A stretch of DNA of 64,000 nt from Sphingomonas lacusdianchii (lineage in GTDB: Bacteria; Pseudomonadota; Alphaproteobacteria; Sphingomonadales; Sphingomonadaceae), in contig NZ_JAKRET010000002.1 in assembly GCF_022664395.1 (NCBI RefSeq), positions 62,001 through 126,000 of the forward strand, written 5' to 3'. The notes below the pieces were generated by a model. The model was not told the origin of the DNA, did no database searches, and saw only the letters and a program-made list of their open reading frames with translations. Within the stretch, counting starts at the first letter, position 1; each line of letters starts with the position of its first letter. Both the position numbers and the translations under genes were made by a program. Of this stretch, positions 63,183 to 64,000 are shown piece after piece.

Positions 63183-64000
63183 ATGGCACTCAAGCAGTAT
63201 AATCCGACCACGCCGTCGCAGCGTGGCCTGGTCCTGATCGACCGTTCGGCCCTGTACAAGGGTCGTCCGGTCAAGTCGCTGACCGAAGGCAAGACCAAGT
63301 CGGGCGGCCGCAACAACAAGGGCCATGTGACCTCGCGCGGCATCGCCGGCGGTCACAAGCAGCGCTACCGCATCATCGACTTCAAGCGTCGGCTGTGGGA
63401 TGTCGAAGGCACCGTGGAGCGGATCGAATATGATCCCAACCGCACCGCGTTCATCGCGCTCGTCAACTATGGCGAGACCGAGGGCAAGGCCAACGTCGCC
63501 TACATCATCGCGCCGCAGCGTCTGAACGTCGGCGACAAGGTGATCGCCGGCAAGAAGACCGACGTGAAGCCGGGCAACGCGATGGAACTGGGCCAGGTGC
63601 CGGTCGGCACGATCGTCCACAATGTCGAGATGAAGCCGGGCAAGGGCGGTCAGATCGCGCGTTCGGCCGGCACCTATGTGCAGGTCGTCGGTCGCGACAA
63701 GGGCATGGTCATCGTCCGCCTGAACTCGGGTGAGCAGCGCTACATCCACGCCGCCTGCATGGCGACGATCGGTGCGGTGTCGAACCCCGACAACCAGAAC
63801 CAGAATCTGGGCAAGGCCGGTCGCAACCGCTGGCTGGGCAAGCGTCCGCTGACCCGCGGCGTCGCCAAGAACCCGGTCGACCACCCGCACGGCGGTGGTG
63901 AAGGCCGGACCTCGGGCGGCCGTCATCCGGTCACCCCGTGGGGCAAGCCGACCAAGGGCGCGCGCACGCGGCACAACAAGGCGACGGACAAGATGATCAT
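63183..64000 (+). CDS. rplB: 50S ribosomal protein L2, 3' end outside window
   Basis: The frame begins [20 protein letters not shown] at 63183 and is open to the window edge. It covers about 272 of the roughly 278 residues of L2, essential for peptide-bond formation and subunit joining. Conserved segments: [40 protein letters not shown] and [20 protein letters not shown] with the catalytic-region histidine. The last visible residues are KATDKMI, near the C-terminus. It continues the S10 operon. Confidence 0.98.
   Translation, partial: MALKQYNPTTPSQRGLVLIDRSALYKGRPVKSLTEGKTKSGGRNNKGHVTSRGIAGGHKQRYRIIDFKRRLWDVEGTVERIEYDPNRTAFIALVNYGETEGKANVAYIIAPQRLNVGDKVIAGKKTDVKPGNAMELGQVPVGTIVHNVEMKPGKGGQIARSAGTYVQVVGRDKGMVIVRLNSGEQRYIHAACMATIGAVSNPDNQNQNLGKAGRNRWLGKRPLTRGVAKNPVDHPHGGGEGRTSGGRHPVTPWGKPTKGARTRHNKATDKMI

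Overview
The window is a 64 kb, GC-rich, densely packed chromosomal segment from an alphaproteobacterium, most likely a member of the Sphingomonadaceae (Sphingomonas or a close relative). The evidence is a set of alphaproteobacterial families (GapR/DUF2312, TrcR/DUF1013, DUF1192, DUF1244, a RegB/RegA redox two-component pair), a NodT-type RND outer-membrane lipoprotein, a PafA/SPAP-like phosphatase, and intergenic palindromes built on CCCCGGCGAAGGCCGGGG and TCCTCCCCGGCACGGGGAGG that I associate with sphingomonad genomes. I see no prophage, transposase, CRISPR array, rRNA or tRNA gene. The species assignment is inference.

Layout. 1-5600: an RND multidrug efflux operon (adaptor cut by the window edge, inner-membrane pump, NodT outer-membrane factor). 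5.6-6.7 kb: two small unknown genes and a repeat-rich spacer. 6.7-8.6 kb (minus): an L,D-transpeptidase with a small acidic lipoprotein. 8.7-15.4 kb (minus): cyoABCD (bo3-type quinol oxidase), SURF1 and a RegB/RegA pair, closely linked and partly translationally coupled. 15.5-19.6 kb (plus): MFS transporter, secreted S1 protease, Nudix hydrolase, extensin-like protein. 19.6-23.4 kb: unknown gene, secreted CHAP protein, exported MsrB, DEAD-box helicase. 23.4-26.1 kb: a long inverted repeat, then rpsA and ihfB. 26.2-34.6 kb: secreted beta-helix protein, DUF6766 membrane protein, a PafA-like phosphatase divergent from a DsbD/ScsB-like thiol reductase, and an ATP-grasp / alpha-E / transglutaminase-like operon. 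34.8-45.8 kb: pyk, DUF1244, gapR, DUF1003, yebC-ruvC-ruvA-ruvB, a solitary ExbD/TolR-like periplasmic protein, and ybgC-tolQRAB-pal. 45.8-55.9 kb: Lrp-type regulator, S41 peptidase, clpA, DUF1192, quinone oxidoreductase, trcR, dienelactone hydrolase, GST, cyclophilin, GFA, MAPEG and a small lipoprotein. 55.9-64 kb: the str operon (rpsL, rpsG, fusA, tuf) and the start of the S10 operon (rpsJ, rplC, rplD, rplW, rplB, the last cut by the window edge).

How the genes fit together. Much of the window concerns the cell envelope: drug efflux, peptidoglycan cross-linking, Tol-Pal, and periplasmic thiol and methionine-sulfoxide repair. The rest covers respiration and its probable redox control, recombination, proteolysis and translation.

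The observations I consider most worth following are: the ATP-grasp/alpha-E/transglutaminase-like operon, whose transglutaminase-like member appears to have Pro161 where the catalytic cysteine should be; arginine at ribosomal protein S12 position 88, a substitution known to give streptomycin resistance; a repeat element that directly supplies the ribosome-binding site of ruvC; a stand-alone ExbD/TolR-like domain beside tol-pal; a strong palindrome flanked by direct repeats between cyoA and the MFS gene; and an unusual 324-base spacer splitting rpsJ from rplC.
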